DNA of 57,761 nucleotides from positions 1 through 57,761 of the forward strand of contig CANKBJ010000006.1 of NCBI GenBank assembly GCA_947479905.1, in the 5' to 3' direction. Shown here piece by piece: positions 51,421 to 57,761 of the stretch (positions are counted from its first letter, which is position 1; each line of letters opens with the position of its first letter). The position numbers were made by a program, and so were the translations under genes. Under the pieces are notes generated by a model. The model was not told where the DNA came from, made no database searches, and saw nothing but the letters and a program-made list of their open reading frames with translations. The stretch is from Bradyrhizobiaceae bacterium (GTDB taxonomy: Bacteria > Pseudomonadota > Alphaproteobacteria > Rhizobiales > Xanthobacteraceae).

Positions 51421-52190
51421 ACGCTGAACTCGCGCCCGACACCACGGAGGACGCCGTGCTCGGCGGCCGCCTGCGGCTGCGCCAGCCAAGGCGCGGCCAT
51501 CGCGTCGGTCACGATGCAATTTTGCTGGCGGCGGCGACAGGCGGCAGTGCCGGCGAGCACGCGGTCGATCTCGGCGCCGGTGTCGGCGGCGCCGGTCTGG
51601 CGCTGGCCGTGCGCGTGCCTGGACTCAGCGTCACCTTGGTCGAGATCGACAGCGGTCTGAAAGACCTTGCCGCCATCAATGCGCGGTTGAACGGTCTGGA
51701 AGACCGGGTGAGGGCGCTCGCCTGCGACGCCGAGGACATCGCCGCGCTAGGCCGTGCCGGGCTCGACGAATCGAGCGTCGATCGTGTGCTGATGAATCCG
51801 CCGTTCAACGATGCCGCGCGCCAGAATGTCTCACCCGACCCGCGCCGCCGTCTGGCGCATGCGGCCGGTCCCGGCCTGCTGACCCGCTGGGCGGCGAGCG
51901 CGGCCTTCCTGCTCAAGCCGCGCGGCGTGCTGACCGTGATCTGGCGGGCCGACGCGCTCGGCGAGGTGCTGACCGCGCTGAAACCGGAGTTCGGCGCGGT
52001 TGCCGTTTTACCGGTGCTGCCGCGCGCCGGCGCGCCGGCGATTCGGGTGCTGGTGCGGGCTGTGAAGGGCGGCGCCGGTCCGATGCGGGATTTTCCCGGC
52101 CTTGCTCTCAACGATGAACTTGGAAAGCCCTCGGCGGCGGCGGAAGCTGTGCTGCGGGCTGGGGGAACCCTCGTCATGGCGAATGACTGA
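51417..52190 (+). CDS. TrmN6-like N6-adenine methyltransferase
   Basis: The 257-residue protein has RHRVGHDAILL-type SAM entry (seen as RGHRVGHDAILLAAATGG, 26-43), motif I AVDLGAGVGGAGLALA (49-64) and the amino-methylase motif NPPF (127-130) in VLMNPPFND. This is the layout of TrmN6/YfiC, which methylates adenine 37 in valine tRNA. The C-terminal extension GAGPMRDFPGLALNDELGKP is typical of the alphaproteobacterial branch. The target could be another RNA. It begins within the DUF2007 stop. Confidence 0.82.
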   Translation: MNAELAPDTTEDAVLGGRLRLRQPRRGHRVGHDAILLAAATGGSAGEHAVDLGAGVGGAGLALAVRVPGLSVTLVEIDSGLKDLAAINARLNGLEDRVRALACDAEDIAALGRAGLDESSVDRVLMNPPFNDAARQNVSPDPRRRLAHAAGPGLLTRWAASAAFLLKPRGVLTVIWRADALGEVLTALKPEFGAVAVLPVLPRAGAPAIRVLVRAVKGGAGPMRDFPGLALNDELGKPSAAAEAVLRAGGTLVMAND

Positions 52191-52251
52191 AGGCGAATGA
52201 CTGAAAAGGCGTCGACGCCGGTCGTTTGCCCGCCGCTAAGGCAAAAGCTGC

Positions 52252-52398
52252 CTAAACTCTGCGCCGTCCCGGCATCAGGTCGCGTAACCGCTGACTCGGC
52301 ATCAGGCGCCGCATCCGCGAAAAAGGCTCATCGCCGAGGTGCGAAAGTCCGATAATGCTCGCGATCAGCATGAACAGGATGGTGAGCTTGGGGTCCAT
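52252..52398 (-). CDS. small membrane protein, 48 residues
   Basis: Translated on the minus strand, this gives MDPKLTILFMLIASIIGLSH, then LGDEPFSRMRRLMPSQRLRD and LMPGRRRV. It has one N-terminal membrane helix (about 4-19) and a strongly basic cytoplasmic tail. A good GAGGAAG ribosome site lies before the ATG. A GGATC-N16-CGTT pair (52445-52421, one mismatch to the EcfG consensus) lies upstream. I have the impression of similar short proteins in Rhizobiales but cannot verify it. The rest of the gene-free stretch 52399-52618 shows no other feature. Confidence 0.6.
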   Translation of the reverse strand: MDPKLTILFMLIASIIGLSHLGDEPFSRMRRLMPSQRLRDLMPGRRRV

Positions 52399-52618
52399 GG
52401 GTCTTCCTCTTCAAACCACCAACGCACAAGGGGTGCCGTTGATCCCTGCTGCACTGCAAAAAGCATTCCATCCCTAAGAAACGTTTAATTTCGGGCGGTC
52501 CTGCGGCAACATGACGTAAATTGCTGCACCGCACCTACCGGATTACCACCGACGTCATCACAGTTCGGTGAGGTAGCGGCCTTTGACTAGACGGCCCCGG
52601 GCTGCGTTAAGTGAGGTC

Positions 52619-53533
52619 ATGTCGAAACCTCCCGTATCTGCGTCGCAATCCCAGCCGGGTTTCATGTCCCGGCTCCTCGGTTCACTCGGCTGGCTGTTGC
52701 CGCCGCGGTTCCGTGCCGACATTCCGGTGGTGCCGGTGGTGCGCCTGTCCGGCGTCATCGGCGTATCGTCGCCGCTGCGGCCCGGCCTGATGCTGGCGAC
52801 GACCGCCAAAATGCTCGAGCGCGCCTTTTCGGTGCGCAAGGCACGCGCGGTGGCGCTGGTGATCAATTCGCCGGGCGGCTCGCCGTCGCAGTCGCATCTG
52901 ATCTTCCGCCGCATCCGCCAATTATCCGAAGAAAAGAAGATCCCGGTACTGGCCTTCATCGAGGATGTCGGCGCCTCGGGCGGCTACATGCTGGCCTGCG
53001 CCGCCGACGAGATCATCTGCGACGACTATTCGATTGTCGGTTCGATCGGCGTGGTCGGCGGCTCGTTCGGTTTTGACAAGCTCATGGAAAAGATCGGCGT
53101 CGAGCGCCGGCTTTATACGTCCGGCGACAGCAAGGCGATGCTCGATCCGTTTCTGCCGGAGAAGCCGGAAGACGTGAAGCGCATCAAGGCCGTGCAGAAG
53201 GACATCCACGCGCATTTCATCGCGCTGGTGAAGGAGCGTCGCGGCGCGCGGCTCAAGGGTACCGACAAGGTTCTGTTCTCCGGCGAATTCTGGACCGCGT
53301 CCAACGCCATCGAACTCGGGCTCGCCGATCATCGCGGCGATCTGCGGTCGTGCTTGCGGGAACGCTACGGCGACAAGGTGCGGACGCCTTTGATCGCCGC
53401 CGAGAAAAGCTTCCTCGGCCGCAAACTGCCGGGCATCGGTCTGTTGGACCGCTTCACCGACAGTCCGGGGCTCGCCGCGGACCTCATCTCGGCGCTGGAA
53501 GCGCGCGCGCTATGGTCACGTTACGGATTGTAA
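52619..53533 (+). CDS. S49 family peptidase (SohB/SppA-like)
   Basis: The 304-residue protein is a serine peptidase with a Ser-Lys dyad. Ser120 is in EDVGASGGYMLACAAD (115-130), and Lys172 in TSGDSKAMLDPF. The INSPGGSPSQS block (82-92) supports the ClpP-like fold. The single-domain length corresponds to SohB or archaeal-type SppA, not to the double-length E. coli SppA. The ATG at 52619 is preceded by GAGGTC; a TTG 12 codons earlier is less likely. There is a weak hydrophobic segment near 16-27, so it may be membrane-associated. It digests signal peptides or membrane fragments in relatives. Confidence 0.9.
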   Translation: MSKPPVSASQSQPGFMSRLLGSLGWLLPPRFRADIPVVPVVRLSGVIGVSSPLRPGLMLATTAKMLERAFSVRKARAVALVINSPGGSPSQSHLIFRRIRQLSEEKKIPVLAFIEDVGASGGYMLACAADEIICDDYSIVGSIGVVGGSFGFDKLMEKIGVERRLYTSGDSKAMLDPFLPEKPEDVKRIKAVQKDIHAHFIALVKERRGARLKGTDKVLFSGEFWTASNAIELGLADHRGDLRSCLRERYGDKVRTPLIAAEKSFLGRKLPGIGLLDRFTDSPGLAADLISALEARALWSRYGL

Positions 53534-53604
53534 ATCTGGAAAGCCGCGAAATTGCCGCAGTTGCTCACCACGCTGCCGACACGCGCCGACAATAAGGAGC
53601 CGAC

Positions 53605-53808
53605 ATGCCCGCATTTCTGCTGTCGCCATTGGTGAAATGGTCGCTCGCCGCGCTTGGCGGCGCCATGGTCGTGCATTGGGTGGTCAAGGAAGCGCGCCGA
53701 ATCAACGACGAGCTTGATTCCAGACGGCAGGTCCGGGTTCGCGTCACCGACCGCGAGAATCGCCCGACCTTGCGGCGCGATCCGCGCACTGGCGAATACC
53801 GGCCCTGA
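53605..53808 (+). CDS. small membrane-anchored hypothetical protein
   Basis: The 67-residue protein has one N-terminal helix (LVKWSLAALGGAMVVHWVVK, 9-28) and a charged tail ending RRDPRTGEYRP. An AAGGAG ribosome site lies before the ATG. Nothing marks a known family to me. It stands after the S49 peptidase in the same direction with 71 bp between, and could be co-transcribed. Confidence 0.65.
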   Translation: MPAFLLSPLVKWSLAALGGAMVVHWVVKEARRINDELDSRRQVRVRVTDRENRPTLRRDPRTGEYRP

Positions 53809-53828
53809 ACTTCGCGGTCGGATAATTG

Positions 53829-53856
53829 CCTCGGGCGCTGCAACGAGCGCCTGAGG
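53829..53856. terminator. hairpin between convergent small genes
   Basis: Arms CCTCGGGCGCT and AGCGCCTGAGG pair over 11 bp with one G-T wobble around a 6-nt loop. It sits between the plus-strand 67-residue gene and the minus-strand 30-residue gene. It has no T run, so termination strength is doubtful. Confidence 0.4.
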
Positions 53857-53863
53857 GAAACGT

Positions 53864-53956
53864 TTAGTCGCGGCTGACCGAGGCCGGATTGCTGGTGATC
53901 AGCGCGCCGAAAAACAGCGCCATAAAACCGATTCCCAGCAGCTGAAAAGTCATCAT
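53864..53956 (-). CDS. very small membrane protein, 30 residues
   Basis: On the minus strand this reads MMTFQLLGIGFMALFFGALI and then TSNPASVSRD. The first 20 residues form one hydrophobic helix and the tail is polar. AAAGGAA stands 7 bp before the first ATG. The codon use is like neighbouring genes. Because such short frames occur by chance, evidence is limited to the ribosome site, the amphipathic layout and the position beside a hairpin. Confidence 0.5.
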   Translation of the reverse strand: MMTFQLLGIGFMALFFGALITSNPASVSRD

Positions 53957-54060
53957 CGCCCAATTCCTTTGGTCGCGTTATGGCTAGCGTTTCCAGTAGT
54001 CGCGACGCTATCGGCCAGGGTTCAAAATCCCCTAAAGATAAATGGTAAACCTCTCTCGAC

Positions 54061-54089
54061 TTGACCCTTTTGGGGCGCGCCGATAGGGT
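54061..54089 (+). promoter_or_regulatory. probable glyQS promoter
   Basis: TTGACC (54061-54066) and TAGGGT (54084-54089) are separated by exactly 17 bp, a good match to a housekeeping promoter in GC-rich alphaproteobacteria. It lies 51 bp before the glyQ ATG. The remaining gap 53957-54140 shows nothing else. Confidence 0.5.
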
Positions 54090-54140
54090 CCGCGCGCAAT
54101 CAGAGCCCTTTAAAATCAGATAGATAGCCAAGTGTTAAGC

Positions 54141-55091
54141 ATGGCCAACGCCACTTCCTCAGCGCCTGAGCAAGGCAGCCTCGATCCGACCAGGTCGTTT
54201 CAGGGCCTGATCCTGGCGCTCCAGCAATACTGGGCCGACCAAGGCTGCGTCATTCTCCAGCCTTACGACATGGAAGTCGGCGCCGGCACGTTTCATCCGG
54301 CCACCACCTTGCGCGCGCTCGGCCCAAAGCCGTGGAACGCCGCTTACGTGCAGCCGTCGCGCCGCCCGAAGGATGGCCGCTATGGCGAAAACCCGAACCG
54401 GTTGCAGCACTACTACCAGTTTCAGGTGATCCTGAAGCCGTCGCCGCCGGACTTGCAGCAGCTCTATCTCAATTCGCTGAAGGTGATCGGTATCGATTCC
54501 GCGCTGCACGACATTCGCTTCGTCGAGGACGACTGGGAAAGCCCGACGCTCGGCGCCTGGGGTCTCGGCTGGGAATGCTGGTGCGACGGCATGGAAGTCT
54601 CGCAGTTCACTTATTTCCAGCAGGTCGCCGGCGTCGAATGCGCGCCGGTCGCCGGCGAACTCACTTACGGTCTCGAACGCCTCGCTATGTATGTGCAGGG
54701 CGTCGATCGCGTGTACGACCTGAACTTCAACGGCCGCGACGACGATAAGAAAGTCACTTACGGCGACGTGTTTCTGCAAGCCGAGAAGGAATATTCGCGG
54801 CACAATTTCGAGCACTCCGACTCGGACATGCTATTCAAGCAGTTCTCGATGGCGGAAGCGGCTTGCCAGAAATATCTCGACGCCGGTTACTCGGCCGACA
54901 AGTCGCAGCATCTGATGGCGCTGCCGGCTTACGACCAGTGCATCAAGGCCAGCCACGTCTTCAATCTGCTCGATGCGCGCGGCGTCATCTCCGTCACCGA
55001 ACGGCAGAGCTACATTTTGCGCGTGCGCGAACTGGCCAAGGCCTGCGGCGCGGCGTGGCTCAAGACCGAAGCAGGCGGGGCAGGTCACTAG
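54141..55091 (+). CDS. glyQ: glycine--tRNA ligase alpha subunit
   Basis: GlyQ is the catalytic (class II) subunit of the bacterial alpha2beta2 glycyl-tRNA synthetase. The 316-residue product carries [37 protein letters not shown], and the motif 2 region [20 protein letters not shown]. Motif 3 is near [14 protein letters not shown], seen as [18 protein letters not shown]. The ATG at 54141 gives the usual N terminus (extra GTG codons upstream are possible). It is followed 2 bp later by glyS. Confidence 0.97.
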   Translation: MANATSSAPEQGSLDPTRSFQGLILALQQYWADQGCVILQPYDMEVGAGTFHPATTLRALGPKPWNAAYVQPSRRPKDGRYGENPNRLQHYYQFQVILKPSPPDLQQLYLNSLKVIGIDSALHDIRFVEDDWESPTLGAWGLGWECWCDGMEVSQFTYFQQVAGVECAPVAGELTYGLERLAMYVQGVDRVYDLNFNGRDDDKKVTYGDVFLQAEKEYSRHNFEHSDSDMLFKQFSMAEAACQKYLDAGYSADKSQHLMALPAYDQCIKASHVFNLLDARGVISVTERQSYILRVRELAKACGAAWLKTEAGGAGH

Positions 55092-55093
55092 CC

Positions 55094-57340
55094 ATGCCCG
55101 ATCTTTTGCTCGAATTTTTCTCCGAGGAAATTCCCGCGCGCATGCAGGCGCGCGCCGCCGATGACCTCAAGAAAATGGTCACCGACCGGCTGGTCGCGGC
55201 CGGGCTCACTTACGAAGGCGCCCGCGCTTTTGCCACGCCGCGCCGCCTGGCGCTGACCGTGCAGGGCGTGCCGGCGCGCGCGCCCGATCTCAAGGAAGAA
55301 CGCAAAGGCCCCAAGGTCGGCGCGCCGGAACAGGCCATCGCCGGCTTCCTGCGCGCCGCCGGTTTGACGTCGATCGATCAGGCCAAGGTGCAGGCCGACA
55401 AGAAGGGCGACTTCTACATCGCCATCACCGAGAAGGCCGGTCAGCCGGCGCTCGATCTTCTCGCTGTGATGATCCCGGAGATCGTGCGCGGCTTCCCGTG
55501 GCCGAAGTCGATGCGCTGGGGCGCGAAGTCCGCGCAGCCCGGCTCGCTGTCATGGGTGCGGCCGTTGCATTCCATCATTGCGACTTTCGGGCCTGAGACC
55601 GAGGAGCCGGTGGTTGTGCCGTTCGATCTCGACGGCATCAAGGGCGGCGACGTCACGCGCGGCCATCGCTTCCTTGCGCCGGGCGCGATTACCGTGCGCC
55701 GCTTCGACGATTACGTCGCCAAGCTGGAACAGGCCAAGGTCGTGCTCGATGCGTCGCGGCGCATGGACATCATCCGCGCCGACGCCAAGAATTTAGCCTT
55801 CGCGCAAGGCTATGAACTGGTCGAGGACGAAGGCCTGCTCGTCGAAGTCGCAGGCCTCGTCGAATGGCCGGTCGTGCTGATGGGCGAGTTCGATCAATCG
55901 TTCCTCGCCATTCCCGGCGAAGTGATCCGCTCGACCATCCGCACCAATCAGAAATGTTTCGTGCTGCGCGATCCGCAGACGGCGAAGCTCGTCAACAAAT
56001 TCATTCTCGTTGCCAATATCGAGGCAACCGACGGCGGCAAGGCGGTCGTCGCCGGCAATGAGCGCGTCATCCGCGCGCGATTGAGCGACGCGAAGTTTTT
56101 CTACGAGACCGATCTCAAGACGAAGCTCGAAGCGCGGCTGCCGAAATTCTCGCAGATCGTCTTTCACGAAAAGCTCGGTACGCAGGAAGAGCGCATCGCG
56201 CGCATCGTCGCGCTGGCCGGACAGTTGGCGCCGCTGGTCAATGCCGATGTCGCCAAGGCCGAGCGCGCCGCGCAATTGTGCAAGGCGGACTTGCTGACCG
56301 AAGTGGTCGGCGAATTCCCCGAGCTGCAAGGTCTGATGGGCAAGTACTACGCGGAGGCGCAGGGCGAGGACGAGGCCGTCGCCCATGCCTGCGAGGATCA
56401 TTACAGACCGAAAGGCCCGGACGATCTGGTGCCGGCCGATCCGGTTTCGATCGCGGTCGCGCTCGCCGACAAGATCGACACGCTCGTCGGTTTCTGGGCG
56501 ATCGATGAAAAACCGACCGGCTCGAAAGATCCTTATGCGCTAAGACGTGCCGCGTTGGGCCTGATCCGCATCGTCATCGATAACCAATTGCGCTTGCCGC
56601 TGCGCCGCCAGCTTTGGCGGCATTTCGGTTACGTCGAACGCGACGAGGCTCTCGCCGTGGCCTTCGCCATGCTGCATCCGTTGCACGACCAGATCGTCAA
56701 TATCAGCGCCACTGACATCGATCTGGCGATGAAGCTCGAAGTGCTGGTCGACGCCAGGGCGCGCGTCGCGGCGAATCCGAAGCTGGTGCAGGCGCACTCT
56801 TATGTGAAGCCGACGCTCGATCTGCTTTCCTTCTTCGCCGACCGCCTGAAAGTCCAACTGCGCGAGCAGGGAGCGCGCCACGATCTGGTCGATGCGGTGT
56901 TCGCATTGGAAGGCCAGGACGATCTGTTGATGGTCGTCCGCCGCGTCGAGGCGCTCGGCAAATTCCTCGACAGCGATGACGGCAAGAACCTGCTCGCCGG
57001 CGTCAAGCGCGCCTCGAACATTCTGCGCATCGAGGAGAAGAAGGACGGCAAGAGCTACAACGGTTCGGTCGATGCCAGGCTGCTCGACGCAACGGAAGAA
57101 AAATCGCTCGCCTCAGCCGTCGCCACCGCCAAGTCGGAAGCCTCTGCCGCCGTGGCAAAAGAAGACTTCGGCGCCGCCATGACTGCTTTGGCCAAGCTGC
57201 GCCCCTTCGTCGATGCCTTCTTCGACAAGGTCACCGTGAATGCCGACGACAAGTCGGTGCGCGCCAACCGCCTGACGCTCCTGAACGAAATCCGCGAGGC
57301 GACGCGGGCCGTGGCGGATTTTTCCAGGATCGAGGGGTAG
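55094..57340 (+). CDS. glyS: glycine--tRNA ligase beta subunit
   Basis: GlyS binds tRNA in the same enzyme. The 748-residue product starts [20 protein letters not shown]. Recognisable parts are [55 protein letters not shown] and the HD-like [20 protein letters not shown] followed by DPYALRR. The C-terminal anticodon-binding part is helical. It begins 2 bp after the glyQ stop, so the two genes are co-translated. Its frame is also open back into glyQ, but without a start. Confidence 0.97.
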   Translation: MPDLLLEFFSEEIPARMQARAADDLKKMVTDRLVAAGLTYEGARAFATPRRLALTVQGVPARAPDLKEERKGPKVGAPEQAIAGFLRAAGLTSIDQAKVQADKKGDFYIAITEKAGQPALDLLAVMIPEIVRGFPWPKSMRWGAKSAQPGSLSWVRPLHSIIATFGPETEEPVVVPFDLDGIKGGDVTRGHRFLAPGAITVRRFDDYVAKLEQAKVVLDASRRMDIIRADAKNLAFAQGYELVEDEGLLVEVAGLVEWPVVLMGEFDQSFLAIPGEVIRSTIRTNQKCFVLRDPQTAKLVNKFILVANIEATDGGKAVVAGNERVIRARLSDAKFFYETDLKTKLEARLPKFSQIVFHEKLGTQEERIARIVALAGQLAPLVNADVAKAERAAQLCKADLLTEVVGEFPELQGLMGKYYAEAQGEDEAVAHACEDHYRPKGPDDLVPADPVSIAVALADKIDTLVGFWAIDEKPTGSKDPYALRRAALGLIRIVIDNQLRLPLRRQLWRHFGYVERDEALAVAFAMLHPLHDQIVNISATDIDLAMKLEVLVDARARVAANPKLVQAHSYVKPTLDLLSFFADRLKVQLREQGARHDLVDAVFALEGQDDLLMVVRRVEALGKFLDSDDGKNLLAGVKRASNILRIEEKKDGKSYNGSVDARLLDATEEKSLASAVATAKSEASAAVAKEDFGAAMTALAKLRPFVDAFFDKVTVNADDKSVRANRLTLLNEIREATRAVADFSRIEG

Positions 57341-57346
57341 CTCTCC

Positions 57347-57373
57347 TTACCCTCCCCCTCCAGGGGAGGGTAA
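57347..57373. repeat. hairpin after glyS
   Basis: TTACCCTCCCC and GGGGAGGGTAA are perfect 11-bp arms around a 5-nt loop. It resembles the closing hairpin of the repeats at 12638 and 18722. It may also end glyQS transcription, though no T run follows. Confidence 0.6.
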
Positions 57374-57428
57374 GAAGGAAAGGGGATTACGCCTTCCGCC
57401 GTCTTGGCTCAAAGCAGCCGTTCGCGTA

Positions 57429-57456
57429 GGGAACTCTTAAGCCCGCTCTCCCGTTT
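57429..57456 (+). promoter_or_regulatory. EcfG-type stress promoter of the DUF3096 gene
   Basis: GGGAAC (57429-57434), 17 bp, then CGTTT (57452-57456) matches the alphaproteobacterial general stress consensus GGAAC-N16/17-CGTT at all nine defined bases. It lies 30 bp before the ATG of the small gene at 57487. Induction by EcfG-type sigma is inferred. Confidence 0.6.
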
Positions 57457-57486
57457 CCGTTGCATCCAACCCAACAGGATATTTCC

Positions 57487-57636
57487 ATGGTCGTCAGTCT
57501 TGCCAATATCCAGCCGATCGTCGCGCTGATCGCCGGTATTCTCATTCTCGTCGTGCCCGGGCTGCTGCGTTTTATCGTCGCCGCCTATCTGATCTTCATC
57601 GGTCTGGTCGGCCTGAACATCATACCTTTGCACTAG
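57487..57636 (+). CDS. DUF3096 small membrane protein
   Basis: The 49-residue protein reads MVVSLANIQPIVALIAGILI, then LVVPGLLRFIVAAYLIFIGL and VGLNIIPLH. Two membrane helices flank a short PGLLR turn, the layout of DUF3096 proteins. The function of the family is unknown. AACAGGAT lies before the ATG. It is preceded by an EcfG-type promoter and followed by a strong palindrome, so it seems to be a one-gene unit. Confidence 0.8.
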   Translation: MVVSLANIQPIVALIAGILILVVPGLLRFIVAAYLIFIGLVGLNIIPLH

Positions 57637-57677
57637 GGGCCGATCCGGACTTGCGCGCTTGCCCGCGCCGGTGCTTT

Positions 57678-57699
57678 TAGGGGGCGATATCGCCCCCTA
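57678..57699. terminator. perfect palindrome after the DUF3096 gene
   Basis: A 22-bp perfect palindrome (TAGGGGGCGAT and its complement, centred on GAT/ATC) lies 41 bp after the DUF3096 stop. Only a weak T run adjoins it, so it is a likely but unproven terminator. The last 60 bases of the window show no other feature. Confidence 0.45.
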
Positions 57700-57761
57700 T
57701 ATGCATTTCAGCCGCCCCGTCGGCGCTGAATGCTTCCTCTTAAAATCCAAGTGATCGACCA

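Noticed and set aside
57701-57754. Short frame at the right edge (ATG CAT TTC...)
   Set aside because: Only 17 codons, no ribosome site and no recognisable features.

Overview
The window is a 57.8 kb piece of a GC-rich (low-to-mid 60s percent by eye) alphaproteobacterial chromosome, most likely from the Hyphomicrobiales (Rhizobiales) near the Bradyrhizobiaceae/Xanthobacteraceae. The reasons are a CcrM-type GANTC methylase with GANTC and CtrA-like sites in front of it, the order DciA-like/DsbA/SMC beside mutY, a petABC operon, an EcfG-type stress promoter, Bug-type periplasmic binding proteins, and dispersed palindromic elements of the kind common in that order. Nearly everything is dense housekeeping sequence. 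I saw no rRNA, tRNA, prophage, insertion sequence or CRISPR array.

Layout. 1-4.5 kb: end of a CoA pyrophosphatase gene, DUF6111, CCA-adding enzyme, a TauE/SafE exporter, hemF, a BrnT/BrnA toxin-antitoxin pair and trmL. 4.8-7.4 kb: the cytochrome bc1 operon petABC. 7.5-8.2 kb: a MazF/PemK-like toxin with an unrecognised partner, driven from a promoter built of G/C tracts. 8.3-11.5 kb: mtnP, a methyltransferase, apt (MTA to adenine to AMP salvage) and a membrane/SPOR-like protein. 11.5-19.9 kb: M48 protease with LemA, then smc, dsbA and dciA-like genes, divergent from mutY. 19.9-26 kb: SMP-30 protein, a DUF892 ferritin-like protein, a RidA/aminotransferase/EthD-like/CinA operon, and two tandem Crp/Fnr regulators. 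26-34.6 kb: ccrM, a zinc metallopeptidase, moaB, a MarR-GNAT protein, a small GT2, a PA0069-type radical SAM protein, a VOC protein, a Bug protein and rnhB. 34.7-42.3 kb: GT39, cydAB (cyanide-insensitive-type bd oxidase), a half-size EamA protein, a family-4-like uracil-DNA glycosylase and ETF-ubiquinone oxidoreductase. 42.5-51 kb: a TPR protein with ispE, a Bug/GlcG-like pair, a long-chain polyprenyl synthase and two glycosyltransferase-type genes. 51-57.7 kb: DUF2007, a TrmN6-like methyltransferase, an S49 peptidase, glyQS and several very small proteins.

Themes. Respiration (bc1, bd oxidase, ETF-QO, polyprenyl synthase for the ubiquinone tail, hemF) and DNA maintenance (smc, dciA-like, mutY, UDG, rnhB, ccrM) dominate. 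The accessory signal lies in the two toxin-antitoxin modules flanking trmL-petABC, the RidA/aminotransferase operon, the paired Crp/Fnr genes, and a rich set of palindromic repeats. One repeat appears to be translated as part of MutY, and two others carry a further palindrome nested inside them. Three short genes (30, 48 and 49 codons) are described that are easy to miss. No clearly new multi-gene defence or biosynthetic system was identified.
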